Below, one piece after another: positions 26,380 to 34,297 of a DNA stretch of 64,000 bases (position 1 is the stretch's first letter; every line of letters starts with the position of its first letter). The position numbers were made by a program, and so were the translations under genes. Source of the DNA: Phosphitispora fastidiosa (GTDB taxonomy: Bacteria; Bacillota; Thermincolia; Thermincolales; UBA2595); the NCBI RefSeq assembly GCF_019008365.1, contig NZ_JAHHUL010000014.1, positions 1-64,000 of the forward strand. Direction: 5' to 3'. Under the pieces are notes generated by a model. The model did not search any database. It was given only the letters and a program-made list of their open reading frames with translations, and had not been told where the DNA came from.

Positions 26380-26512
26380 GCGCGGCTGACCGTAATCCGC
26401 GACGTCGGGGGTCCCCCCATTTTGTCGGGACGGCGGCTCCGCAGGAGCCGGGGTTCCGGTAACAAAATGGGGGCTTCGTTCAGTACGCCTGTGGTTACGG
26501 CCAGCCGTGCGC
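26380..26512. repeat. large nested palindromic element
   Basis: Three nested complementary pairs occupy the intergenic space: outer GCGCGGCTGACCGTAA (26380) with TTACGGCCAGCCGTGCGC (26495); middle CCCCCCATTTTGT (26413) with ACAAAATGGGGG (26462); inner CGGCTCC-GCA-GGAGCCG (26434-26450). The unit is more GC-rich than its surroundings and has no terminator T-run. It may be a mobile palindromic repeat or a structured RNA. An antisense frame crossing it (26304-26714) is not credible as a gene. Confidence 0.65.
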
Positions 26513-26634
26513 CCTGTTCCCGTGAAAAAATGACAAGCCGGTTGTAACCATTGGCTGTTGTCATACATAAGCTGATATTGACGTGGGATACAGGTTTGAA
26601 CTGCCGACTGAACCCGATGTAAGGAGGTTGAAAG

Positions 26635-27324
26635 ATGAAGTATACTGTTAAAAAGAATGACAGTATGTACAGTATTGCCAAACAGTTTGGCATTCCCTTT
26701 GCGGAAATTGTCAAGGGAAACCCAGGTATTCAGGACCCTGATGTTATTTACCCGGGGCAGGTGATTGAAGTGCCTGTTGCGGCGGACAGCAGCGGCATGG
26801 TTCCTGGAGCCGGGCCGGATGATGGCAGCGCTGCCTATCCAGGTGGAACGATGTTTGGTTATCCGGGGATAACGGGATTTCCCGGAGTGTCAGGATTTCC
26901 AGGAGTGTCAGTCTTCCCAGGGCTACCCGGCTTTCAGGGAGGGATGGTCCCCGGTTCTTCAGGAGATATGCCTGGTTTTTATGAGGGACCGGCCGGTAAT
27001 TATCCTGGCCAACAGGTTCCGATTTTTCCGGGACTTGGTCCCAGTGGGTATCCTGGAGAGGGGATTTCCGGTAAACCGAGTGGTTTAGATTCCCGGCTGC
27101 CCGGATTTATGCCAGGACAAATCGTAAGGCAGGGAGAACAGGGAAAACATGTTCAAATACTGCAGCAACGGCTGAAAGAGCTCGGATATTTCCGCGGCCG
27201 TGTAAGTGGCCGCTATGGGCGTGGAACAGTTTCAGCAGTATCGAAGTTTCAACAGGAGTGCAGCATGCCGGTCAACGGTATGGTTGATTATTATGTCTGG
27301 AGCAGTCTCGGTATAAGGGAATAG
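26635..27324 (+). CDS. LysM and peptidoglycan-binding-domain protein with Pro-Gly-rich centre
   Basis: A 229-aa wall- or spore-associated protein. An N-terminal LysM domain (about residues 2-47, YTVKKNDSMYSIAKQFG) is followed by a centre (about 60-160) with many PG pairs in units such as GFPGVSGFPG, and then a PG_binding_1 domain (about 162-228, VQILQQRLKELGYF). There is no signal peptide, which is typical of spore-coat or cortex LysM proteins such as SafA and of proteins exported by lysis. AAGGAGG stands 8 nt before ATG. Role is inferred only as glycan binding. Confidence 0.82.
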   Translation: MKYTVKKNDSMYSIAKQFGIPFAEIVKGNPGIQDPDVIYPGQVIEVPVAADSSGMVPGAGPDDGSAAYPGGTMFGYPGITGFPGVSGFPGVSVFPGLPGFQGGMVPGSSGDMPGFYEGPAGNYPGQQVPIFPGLGPSGYPGEGISGKPSGLDSRLPGFMPGQIVRQGEQGKHVQILQQRLKELGYFRGRVSGRYGRGTVSAVSKFQQECSMPVNGMVDYYVWSSLGIRE

Positions 27325-27339
27325 GAGTCAACTGACTTA

Positions 27340-27372
27340 AGTTGCCGGCAGGCGGCTTCTTTTTTTTTTTTT
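27340..27372 (+). terminator. rho-independent terminator
   Basis: A short GCCG-GCAG-G-CGGC hairpin is followed by a run of about 14 Ts, just after the LysM gene. Confidence 0.75.
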
Positions 27373-27458
27373 GAAGCTAATTTTGGTTATTATCCGGCGT
27401 TTGTGAAAAAAATATTATAAATATATTGTTATACAAGCCTGTCTGTAATAATATATAT

Positions 27459-27483
27459 AGGTAGTGGTACCTGCTGTTTTTTT
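27459..27483 (+). terminator. hairpin with T-run in the nfnA upstream region
   Basis: The palindrome AGGTAGTGGTACCT (5-bp stem) is followed within 5 nt by seven Ts. It lies upstream of the sigma-H-like promoter of nfnA, so it would end transcription coming from further upstream. The stem is short, so it may be weak. Confidence 0.4.
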
Positions 27484-27504
27484 GGTAAAAAATTGACCTG
27501 AATA

Positions 27505-27533
27505 GCAGGAATCGACGACTTTTCGCCGAATAT
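27505..27533 (+). promoter_or_regulatory. sigma-H-like promoter before nfnA
   Basis: GCAGGAATC, 12 bp, CCGAATAT matches the Bacillus sigma-H consensus (RnAGGAwww, 11-12 bp, hnGAATww) with one mismatch. It is 50 bp before the nfnA start. The assignment is by consensus only. Confidence 0.45.
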
Positions 27534-27583
27534 ACTAAAAATTACGAAAAGTTTCTTTCGAAAAAGGGAGGGAGTAAGTTTTC

Positions 27584-28429
27584 ATGTACAAGATACTAAA
27601 AAAAGAAGTTTTGTCATCAACTCTGAAACTGTTTGAAATCGATGCACCAAAAGTTGCAAAGAAATGTCAAGCGGGACAGTTTATCATTCTTCGGATTGAT
27701 GAAAAAGGTGAGAGGATTCCGCTGACTATCGCTGATTTTGACAGGGAAAAAGGGACTATTACCCTTATCTTTGCAGAGGTAGGCAAAACTACCCAGCAGT
27801 TGGGCCAAATGGAAGCCGGGGATACTCTTCTGGACTTTGTTGGACCACTTGGACGGCCGTCAGAGATAGAGAAGTACGGCCGTGTAGTATGTATCGGCGC
27901 CGGCGTGGGTATAGCACCGGTTTTTCCTATCACCAGGGCTCTTAAAGAAGCCGGTAATGAGGTTATCGGGATTGCTGGCGCCAGGAATGAGGAACTGCTG
28001 TTCTGGACTGATGAGTTTAAGGCACAGTGTGACGAATTTCACATCTGTACAGATGATGGTTCTGCCGGGGAGAAAGGATTTGTTTCCAATATTCTGAAGC
28101 AGATTATTGATGAGAAGGGGCAGGTTGACTATGTTATAGCAATAGGTCCGATTCCGGCTATGAAAGTTTGTGCCGAATTGACTAAGCCATATGGGATCAA
28201 AACCTTTGTCAGCCTGAACTCCATTATGGTTGATGGAACCGGTATGTGCGGTGCCTGCAGGGTTACTGTAGGTGATGAAACCAAGTTTGCCTGTGTTGAC
28301 GGTCCTGAGTTTGACGGTCACCTGGTTGATTTTAATGAACAAATGCGCCGTGCCCAAATCTTCAAGGATGAGGAGCAGCGCGCCTTAGCAGCAGGAAGTT
28401 GTGGAGGAGGTGGCTGTGGATGTCACTAA
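27584..28429 (+). CDS. nfnA: NADH-dependent reduced ferredoxin:NADP+ oxidoreductase subunit A
   Basis: FAD and [2Fe-2S] subunit, 281 aa, of the electron-bifurcating transhydrogenase NfnAB. It has an N-terminal FAD-binding barrel, an NAD-binding Rossmann part (VCIGAGVGIAPVFPI) and a C-terminal iron-sulfur segment (GTGMCGACRV and a later Cys). The extreme C-terminus is glycine/cysteine-rich (GSCGGGGCGCH). It would be annotated as a sulfide dehydrogenase or dihydroorotate-dehydrogenase-like subunit when taken alone; pairing with the next gene supports Nfn. Its 3' end overlaps nfnB by 10 nt. GGGAGGG lies upstream of the ATG. Confidence 0.9.
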   Translation: MYKILKKEVLSSTLKLFEIDAPKVAKKCQAGQFIILRIDEKGERIPLTIADFDREKGTITLIFAEVGKTTQQLGQMEAGDTLLDFVGPLGRPSEIEKYGRVVCIGAGVGIAPVFPITRALKEAGNEVIGIAGARNEELLFWTDEFKAQCDEFHICTDDGSAGEKGFVSNILKQIIDEKGQVDYVIAIGPIPAMKVCAELTKPYGIKTFVSLNSIMVDGTGMCGACRVTVGDETKFACVDGPEFDGHLVDFNEQMRRAQIFKDEEQRALAAGSCGGGGCGCH

Positions 28430-29814
28430 ACAATAGCCCTATTAAGAACGATATGCCTTGCCAGGACCCGAAGGTAAGGGCAAAGAACTTTGAAGAGGTA
28501 GCTCTGGGTTACACCGTGGAGCAGGCATTAGATGAAGCTAACCGCTGCCTGGGATGTAAGAAAGAACCATGCCGTCAGGGCTGTCCTGTTCAGGTGCCAA
28601 TACCGCAGTTTATTGCTAAAATTCAAGAGAATGATTTTGCGGGAGCAATCGCAACCATTAAAGACAAGAATGCCCTGCCGGCTGTCTGTGGAAGGGTTTG
28701 CCCACAGGAGGCCCAGTGTGAAAAGTACTGTGTCCGCGCCAAAAAAGGCGATCCCGTTGGCATCGGGCGCTTGGAGAGATTTGTTGCTGACTGGGAAAGG
28801 TCACAGGGTGTAAAGCCTGTTGAGTGCGCTCCAGCTACCGGTAAAAAGGTTGCCGTTGTCGGATCAGGACCTGCCGGACTGACTGTTGCTGCTGACTGCG
28901 CTCAGGCTGGACATGATGTAACTATTTTTGAAGCCCTTCATGTACCCGGTGGAGTTCTTATGTATGGTATTCCCGAATTCCGTCTTCCCAAAGCCATTGT
29001 TCAGGCTGAAATTGCTAACCTGAAGAAGATAGGTGTCAAAGTTGAAGTAGATGCAGTCATCGGTGCAATTGATACTGTTGATGAGCTTCTCGAAAACGAA
29101 GGTTTTGATGCTGTGTTTATTGGGACCGGCGCCGGACTTCCATACTTCCTGGGTATTCCCGGGGAAAACTTCAACGGTGTATATTCAGCCAATGAATTCC
29201 TGACCAGGACGAATCTGATGAAGGCTTACCTGTTCCCCGAGTATGACACTCCTATCAAGGTAGGCAAGAAGGTTGCCGTTCTTGGCGGTGGTAATGTGGC
29301 CATGGACTGTGCCAGGACAGCTCTGCGTCTTGGCGCTGAGGAGGTTCATATTGTATACCGCCGCTCCATGGAAGAACTGCCGGCGAGGGTTGAGGAAGTG
29401 CATCATGCCGAGGAGGAAGGGGTAATTTTTGATATCCTGACAAATCCAACTGAGATTATAGGTAATGATCAAAACTGGGTAACAGGTATGACCTGTCTCA
29501 AGTATGAGCTTGGTGAGCCTGATGAGTCAGGCCGCAGAAAGCCTGTTCCTGTTGAAGGTTCAGACTTCCATATGCCAATGGATACAGTTGTTGTGGCTAT
29601 CGGGCAAGGGCCTAACCCATTGGTTCCAAGGACTACTAAGGGTCTGGATACCAACAGGAAAGGGAACATTGTTGCCAGTGAAGAGACTGGAGCTACTTCC
29701 AAACCAAGTGTATATGCAGGTGGAGACGTCGTAACAGGCGCCGCTACAGTTATCAAGGCAATGGGAGCAGGCCGGGTATCGGCAACAAGTATCTGTGAGC
29801 TGCTCAAAAAATAA
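28420..29814 (+). CDS. nfnB: NADH-dependent reduced ferredoxin:NADP+ oxidoreductase subunit B (GltA-like)
   Basis: Glutamate-synthase-small-subunit-like flavoprotein, 464 aa, carrying two [4Fe-4S] clusters and the bifurcating FAD. The N-terminal Cys clusters (CLGCKKEPCRQGCPV and CGRVCPQEAQCEKYC), the FAD GSGPAGLTVAADCAQAG motif and the NADPH-binding GGGNVAMDCARTALRLG motif are present. Without a GltB large subunit here, Nfn function is favoured. ATG at 28420 is chosen, with AGGAGGTG upstream inside the end of nfnA, so the pair is translationally coupled. It couples NADPH, NADH and ferredoxin pools, useful next to the folate genes. Confidence 0.92.
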   Translation: MSLNNSPIKNDMPCQDPKVRAKNFEEVALGYTVEQALDEANRCLGCKKEPCRQGCPVQVPIPQFIAKIQENDFAGAIATIKDKNALPAVCGRVCPQEAQCEKYCVRAKKGDPVGIGRLERFVADWERSQGVKPVECAPATGKKVAVVGSGPAGLTVAADCAQAGHDVTIFEALHVPGGVLMYGIPEFRLPKAIVQAEIANLKKIGVKVEVDAVIGAIDTVDELLENEGFDAVFIGTGAGLPYFLGIPGENFNGVYSANEFLTRTNLMKAYLFPEYDTPIKVGKKVAVLGGGNVAMDCARTALRLGAEEVHIVYRRSMEELPARVEEVHHAEEEGVIFDILTNPTEIIGNDQNWVTGMTCLKYELGEPDESGRRKPVPVEGSDFHMPMDTVVVAIGQGPNPLVPRTTKGLDTNRKGNIVASEETGATSKPSVYAGGDVVTGAATVIKAMGAGRVSATSICELLKK

Positions 29815-29830
29815 TCATGAAGAGTTTTAA

Positions 29831-29868
29831 CAGGACAGCCACTAGGATTTATCCGGTGGCTAGTCCTG
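29831..29868 (+). terminator. hairpin after nfnB
   Basis: CAGGAC-A-GCCAC pairs with GTGGC-TA-GTCCTG around a 13-nt loop soon after the nfnB stop. No T-run follows, so it is a weak terminator or an mRNA end-protecting hairpin. Confidence 0.5.
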
Positions 29869-29993
29869 CCTACATAGTAGTGAATTAATTCACAACCACC
29901 GGTTTCCACGAACATAATGTAATCCTGCATAGAATCAAAATCAGCTAAATAAATAATAATAAGTTATTAGTAGAATAGGGAGGTAATGTATTT

Positions 29994-30623
29994 ATGTCAA
30001 TGTTAGACAAGTCATGTAAAGAATTTATTGATGTCCTGGCATCAAAGGCTCCGGTACCGGGTGGCGGTGGAGCGGCAGCAATGGGTGGAGCTGTAGGAAT
30101 GGCCCTGTCCAATATGGTAGGCAATCTTACAGTTGGCAAGAAGAAGTATGCTGATGTTGAAGATGAAGTTAAAGTATTAATCGAGAAGGGCAATAAGGTA
30201 ATAGCTGACCTGGAGTCACTGGTAGACAAAGATGCTGAGGTGTTTGAGCCCCTGTCAAAGGCTTATGGACTGCCTAAAGATACTCCGGAACTGGCTCAGA
30301 AAAGGGATGAAACCCTGGAGAACTGCTGCAAGGTAGCCTGTTCAGTTCCTATGGACATTATGAGGGCAGCTTTTGAAGGCATTAAGATTCATGCCAGAAT
30401 GGGTGAAATCGGCACAATGCTTGCAATTTCCGATGTTGCCTGTGGCGTTGTTTTCATGAAGGCCGCTCTCATTGCTGCCAGCATGAACGTCATTATTAAT
30501 GTTAACTCTATTAAGGATGCTGAGTTCAACAAGGCCACCCAAGAGGAAATGGACCGCTTACTGGCAGAAGGCACCAAAGTTGCAGACGATACACTTGCAC
30601 TTGTTACCAAAAAGCTGGCCTAA
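29994..30623 (+). CDS. fchA: methenyltetrahydrofolate cyclohydrolase (FchA/FTCD-like cyclodeaminase)
   Basis: A helical protein of the formiminotransferase-cyclodeaminase/cyclohydrolase family, 209 aa. It interconverts 5,10-methenyl-THF and 10-formyl-THF (and may release ammonia from formimino-THF). The PVPGGGGAAAMGGAVGMALS motif near residue 21 binds the folate and is intact. Acetogens and purine fermenters use this enzyme in the folate one-carbon pathway. AGGGAGG precedes ATG. It sits between nfnAB and folD, which supports a one-carbon role. Confidence 0.9.
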   Translation: MSMLDKSCKEFIDVLASKAPVPGGGGAAAMGGAVGMALSNMVGNLTVGKKKYADVEDEVKVLIEKGNKVIADLESLVDKDAEVFEPLSKAYGLPKDTPELAQKRDETLENCCKVACSVPMDIMRAAFEGIKIHARMGEIGTMLAISDVACGVVFMKAALIAASMNVIINVNSIKDAEFNKATQEEMDRLLAEGTKVADDTLALVTKKLA

Positions 30624-30649
30624 TCAGGGATCTATGGAAACAAACTAAT

Positions 30650-30708
30650 TGTCCCCGTTGCACAGACACCGGGGAATTATTCCGGTTGCTTAGACACCGG
30701 GGAATAAT
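30650..30708 (+). repeat. repeats between fchA and folD
   Basis: The unit AGACACCGGGGAAT occurs twice about 31 nt apart, and a preceding AATTGTCCCCG can pair with the first CGGGGAATT. The segment may regulate folD or stabilise fchA mRNA. Confidence 0.4.
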
Positions 30709-30741
30709 ATTTATAATTGTCAATAATAAGGAGGTAGAATA

Positions 30742-31605
30742 ATGGCTGAAAGATTAGCCGGAAAAGCAGTTGCTGATGCCATGAAGGAAGACCTCAGCAA
30801 AAAAGTTGAGGAACTGAAAGCAAAGGGTATTATGCCTAAGCTGGGGATTGTTCGGGTCGGCGCCCGCCCTGATGACCTTTTTTATGAAGGTGGCGCTAAG
30901 AAAACATGTGATACTATAGGTATGGCTTATGAAGTTTTTGAGTATCCTGCTGATATTTCTCAGGAGGCATTTGAAAAAGCCGTTACTGATGTTGGGGCCA
31001 ACAAAGAAATTAACGGTATCCTGATGTTTGCTCCACTGCCCAAGCATCTGGACGAGCGTAAGATCAGGTCGCTGATTCCGGTAGAAAAAGATGTTGACTG
31101 CATGACTCTTGGAAGTGCAGCCAAGGTATTTGCTGATGACCTGACAGGCTTCCCGCCATGTACTCCGACTGCCTGTATGGATATCCTGAAATTCTATGAT
31201 ATCCCCTTAAAAGGCAAGAAAGCAGTTGTCCTGGGCCGCTCTCTGGTTGTCGGGAAACCTGTTGCCATGCTTCTGCTAAGGGAACATGCTACTGTTACCA
31301 TCTGCCATTCCCGCACTGAGAATCTTCCTGCAGTGTGTGCAGATGCCGATGTTCTGATTGCAGCAGTTGGCCGTGCCAAGATGGTTAAGGCAGACTTTGT
31401 AAAACCCGGTCAGGTTGTTATTGATGTCGGTATTAATGAAGACCCCGACAACCCTGGGAAATACTGTGGTGACGTAGATTATGCCGTGGTTGAGCCGATT
31501 GTTCAGAAAATTACTCCCGTACCCGGTGGGGTAGGCTCAGTAACTACTGTTGTTCTCTGCAAGCAGACCATAATGGCATGTGAAATGCAAAACGGACTGG
31601 CTTAA
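30742..31605 (+). CDS. folD: methylenetetrahydrofolate dehydrogenase, FolD family, lacking canonical cyclohydrolase residues
   Basis: NAD(P)-dependent 5,10-methylene-THF dehydrogenase of the FolD fold, 287 aa. The Rossmann motif [12 protein letters not shown] and the C-terminal [11 protein letters not shown] are standard. In the folate-site blocks the usual YVxxK reads YEGGAKK, so the catalytic Lys position is Ala with Lys one residue later. The usual VQLPLP reads MFAPLP, so the catalytic Gln is Phe. The Asp of KDVD is kept. These changes suggest the dehydrogenase only, with FchA supplying cyclohydrolase. AAGGAGG lies before ATG. Activity is inference. Confidence 0.88.
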   Translation: MAERLAGKAVADAMKEDLSKKVEELKAKGIMPKLGIVRVGARPDDLFYEGGAKKTCDTIGMAYEVFEYPADISQEAFEKAVTDVGANKEINGILMFAPLPKHLDERKIRSLIPVEKDVDCMTLGSAAKVFADDLTGFPPCTPTACMDILKFYDIPLKGKKAVVLGRSLVVGKPVAMLLLREHATVTICHSRTENLPAVCADADVLIAAVGRAKMVKADFVKPGQVVIDVGINEDPDNPGKYCGDVDYAVVEPIVQKITPVPGGVGSVTTVVLCKQTIMACEMQNGLA

Positions 31606-31663
31606 GAGCAGCAATTTCTGAGGGGCTACAGCGTCAATAATATTGAACTCTAAAGATGTTATA

Positions 31664-31735
31664 ACAGGGGTAGATGTGTTCCGGAGGCAGGCGGAGATGT
31701 CTGGGGGTCCGCCCGAGGAATACATCCACCCCTGT
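31664..31735 (+). repeat. large imperfect hairpin with a dispersed 16-mer
   Basis: ACAGGGGTAGATGTGTTCC (31664) pairs with GGAATACATCCACCCCTGT (31717), and GGCGGA/TCCGCC pair inside. The arm contains GGTAGATGTGTTCCGG (31669-31684), which recurs exactly on the other strand at 52399-52414. Confidence 0.55.
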
Positions 31736-31896
31736 CTATGTTAAATTTTAATTATCTGTACAGATAAGTCTTTAAAATTGCAGAAACTTATGGTATAATT
31801 AATAAAAATAATTGGTAAAATATGTGAAAATGATTACAAGTTCATTTATCCTGTATCTGCAGTTCCTTTCCGGTTATTGATTAGGGGGGAATGTAA

Positions 31897-31957
31897 ATGG
31901 TTAAATGAGTCCGGTCTAATGACAGCTTTAGTGTATATTCCGTCACTAAAGTTTTTT
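31897..31957 (+). promoter_or_regulatory. mini leader ORF followed by terminator
   Basis: AGGGGGG stands 7 nt before ATG GTT AAA TGA, a three-residue ORF. A hairpin CTTTAGTG/CACTAAAG (31926-31951) with six Ts follows 17 nt after the TGA. This looks like a translated leader with an intrinsic terminator, possibly an attenuator. If UGA were read through, the frame would continue to 31992, giving 31 residues, but the T-run argues for termination. Confidence 0.4.
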
Positions 31958-32094
31958 CGTTTTCGGTAACTTTTGGTGCTAACCAGGAATAACATATAAA
32001 CAGAACATAAGTCCGGCACAATTTGTGAAATTGCACACAATATGCCGCCCTGAAACCACAAGACTACGTATTCTTAGGGGAAGGGGGGAGACTA

Positions 32095-32280
32095 ATGTCA
32101 GCTTTTATTACCATGGGAATAGGTTTGATATTGCTGGTCAGCTTCACAATCAGTGCATATATTACTTTTCAGAAGTTCAGTATCAGGAGTTCGTTGACCA
32201 GAGTTGCAGTATTTTTAGCGCTGGCTGTAATTTTATCTGTAGTCACCTTTACAATTTCTTTAACCATTTATTATACGTAG
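32095..32280 (+). CDS. small two-helix membrane protein
   Basis: A 61-aa hydrophobic protein with two predicted transmembrane helices (about residues 4-24 and 36-58) and a short basic loop (KFSIRSSLTR). A very strong ribosome binding site (GGGGAAGGGGGGAG) precedes ATG. No family recognised. It is followed by a terminator shared with spo0M on the other strand. It could be a small regulatory membrane peptide. Confidence 0.65.
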   Translation: MSAFITMGIGLILLVSFTISAYITFQKFSIRSSLTRVAVFLALAVILSVVTFTISLTIYYT

Positions 32281-32291
32281 AAAGATAGAGA

Positions 32292-32357
32292 TAAGGGATA
32301 TCTCATCAGGAGCGCCTGTAAAAACTACAATACAGGCAACTGTAGAGATATCCCTTA
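32292..32357. terminator. bidirectional terminator
   Basis: TAAGGGATATCTC (32292) pairs perfectly with GAGATATCCCTTA (32345), enclosing a second hairpin GCCTGTA/TACAGGC (32314-32337). It lies between convergent genes, the small membrane protein and spo0M. Confidence 0.75.
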
Positions 32358-32382
32358 AAATTCAGACGACCATATTACCGGA

Positions 32383-33141
32383 TTATATTTTCCGGCACTC
32401 TTGTTCAAACAATTCTTTTAAATAATCGGCAGTTTTTTGGGTGTTTTCCATTTTACTAAAAATGAGTGTGAATTGAATGACTGCTATATTTGGGTCAATA
32501 TCATCAACCAAATTTTCAATTAATCCCCGGTTTTTCTTAACCATTTTAATTGTTATATCTATTTCGGATTTTTTTACTTTTGCATGGACCTTAATTTCTA
32601 CAAGCTCCTGGGCAAAGAACGTAGTGGGGTCATAACTAAATTCCTGTAAAACTCCGTCAAAGTCCCCGGAATGCTTTTTTTCATGAAAACCAAGAGTTGC
32701 CAGGGCATCAAAGAACATTTTGAGGTAAGTGTTTGGAATTACCAATATATCATCATGGTCAACAGGGTCGATAGCCTTACGGATATCTATCTTTGTCTGG
32801 AGATAGTATCTCGTCCTGCCTCTGGAAATTGGCATGTTCCTGGCAAAAGGAATTTCGAAATTAACAGGTATTTCCTCTGCATAGCCAGGCGTAATTACCA
32901 TGTTTTCGGCGATGATTACTGATGAAACCTCCCTGTTTAACAGCCTCGACTGCTTGTGTTCTTCATAAGCAGATTTCAGCATAAGGCTGATTTCAATTTT
33001 TTTAACCTCCTGTTCTACGCTGCCTCCTGAGATTTTCACGATGCCCTTCAGGCTCTCACCCGGTTCTACTTGGGGGTTGGGTATTTCCAGGTCGACCGTA
33101 GCCGCACCAATACCCATACTGGCCAACATTTTTTCTAGCAC
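32383..33141 (-). CDS. spo0M: sporulation-control protein Spo0M
   Basis: An arrestin-fold protein, 252 aa. It begins with the helix MLEKMLASMGIGAATVDLEI and continues with two beta-sandwich halves (GIVKISGGSVEQEVKKIEIS and an HAKVKKSEIDI block). Spo0M influences Spo0A-phosphorelay gene control and cell-division-related cytoskeleton in Bacillus. The GTG start is supported by GGAGGTG 8 nt upstream. It is the only sporulation gene on the - strand here and stands alone. Confidence 0.9.
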   Translation of the reverse strand: MLEKMLASMGIGAATVDLEIPNPQVEPGESLKGIVKISGGSVEQEVKKIEISLMLKSAYEEHKQSRLLNREVSSVIIAENMVITPGYAEEIPVNFEIPFARNMPISRGRTRYYLQTKIDIRKAIDPVDHDDILVIPNTYLKMFFDALATLGFHEKKHSGDFDGVLQEFSYDPTTFFAQELVEIKVHAKVKKSEIDITIKMVKKNRGLIENLVDDIDPNIAVIQFTLIFSKMENTQKTADYLKELFEQECRKI

Positions 33142-33397
33142 AGAATTTACACCTCCGGATTATTTTGTAGTCTCTCGGGTCAATCTGACTTAAAAAAATA
33201 TGTTTTGGTTTGTGATATATAGCTTGACAATAATTAATTACTTTTTATTCAACAATTATCCAAAAATCTCCTTCCTTTAATTGAATTTAATTGCACCGTA
33301 ATCAAATAGAGGAGTTTTTTATACTTAAAGCGAATTATTCTTGCTTAAGTAACTGGCGGTTAATGGCAAAACACTACAACCACAAGGGGAGAGCACA

Positions 33398-34297
33398 TTG
33401 AAACAAGCTAAAGTAAATCCCTATTCAGCAGTGTTTTTTGGAGTGATTGCAGTTTCTTTTTCTTCCCTGTTTGTCAAACTTTCAGATGCAAATTCATTTA
33501 CAATAGCCTTTTACAGATTATTTATTACCTTTATGCTTCTCCTTCCCATAGGATGGAAAGAGAAAATTACCGGCTTACGGGAGATTACCTTCAGGGACGG
33601 TTTGCTGGCTTGTCTGAGCGGCGTCTTTCTTGCTGTACATTTTGTTGTCTGGTTTACTTCACTGGAATACACCAGTGTTGCCAGTTCGGTGGTTTTGGTG
33701 ACGACACAGCCTATTTGGGTTGTAATTGGTTCATATATTTTCTTCGGAGAAAAAATTGGATTTAAAGCCCTTGCCGGAGGAGCTATAGCATTGCTGGGCG
33801 GTATCATGATCGGTGTGGGGGATTTTGAAACAGGCGGAACGGCTCTGATAGGTGACATTCTCGCCCTTGCCGGTGCTGTGGCGGTGTCAGGATACCTCAT
33901 TATCGGCAGGAGAATCAGGAGCAGGGTAGGGCTTCCCGTATATACCTTACTTGCTTATGGGAGCAGCAGCATCATTTTGGGCATAACCACAGCAGCGGTT
34001 GAAATGCCGTTTTATCCTTACCCGCAGCACGAATGGGCGCTCTTTTTTGGACTGGCCTTCGTCTGTACTGTGCTCGGACACACTGTTTTCAACTGGACTC
34101 TCAGGTATATCCAAGCCTCAGTTGTAGCGATTGCGATACTGGGAGAACCTTTAGGCGCCATTTTATGGGCAGCGGTTTTCCTGGGAGAAAACCCAACTCC
34201 CCAGCAGCTGATTTCCGGGGCCATAATAATTCTGGGGTTATATATCTTTACAAAATACAGCAAGCAGGACAGCCCGGCTGAGTCGATTAACCGGTAA
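33398..34297 (+). CDS. EamA/DMT family transporter
   Basis: A 10-helix drug/metabolite transporter, 299 aa, made of two EamA repeats (about residues 8-140 and 150-285). The features ILGEPLGAILWAAVFLGE and FFGEKIGFKALAGGAIALLGG are typical. The substrate is unknown; relatives export amino acids or nucleosides. TTG at 33398 is preceded by AAGGGGA at 8 nt. Its stop overlaps the end of the small Cys-rich antisense ORF by 11 nt. Confidence 0.9.
   Translation: MKQAKVNPYSAVFFGVIAVSFSSLFVKLSDANSFTIAFYRLFITFMLLLPIGWKEKITGLREITFRDGLLACLSGVFLAVHFVVWFTSLEYTSVASSVVLVTTQPIWVVIGSYIFFGEKIGFKALAGGAIALLGGIMIGVGDFETGGTALIGDILALAGAVAVSGYLIIGRRIRSRVGLPVYTLLAYGSSSIILGITTAAVEMPFYPYPQHEWALFFGLAFVCTVLGHTVFNWTLRYIQASVVAIAILGEPLGAILWAAVFLGENPTPQQLISGAIIILGLYIFTKYSKQDSPAESINR

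Larger units (their letters stand above)
31606..32094 (+). other. hairpin-rich non-coding region
   Basis: About 490 nt without a convincing protein gene apart from a three-codon leader. In order it has a large imperfect hairpin (31664-31735), a perfect 16-bp palindrome TTATCTGTACAGATAA (31752-31767), a possible promoter (TTTAAA, 17 bp, TATAAT at 31794-31799), the mini-ORF at 31897 and a terminator at 31926-31957. The arrangement looks like a regulated promoter with an attenuated leader, driving the small membrane protein at 32095. Confidence 0.5.

Noticed and set aside
26304-26714. 136-aa antisense ORF across the palindromic element
   Set aside because: It overlaps the ends of cadA and the start of the LysM gene, has no ribosome binding site and resembles no protein.
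32025-32288. 87-aa ORF overlapping the small membrane protein
   Set aside because: Different frame, no ribosome binding site; the 61-aa frame has a much stronger site and membrane helices.
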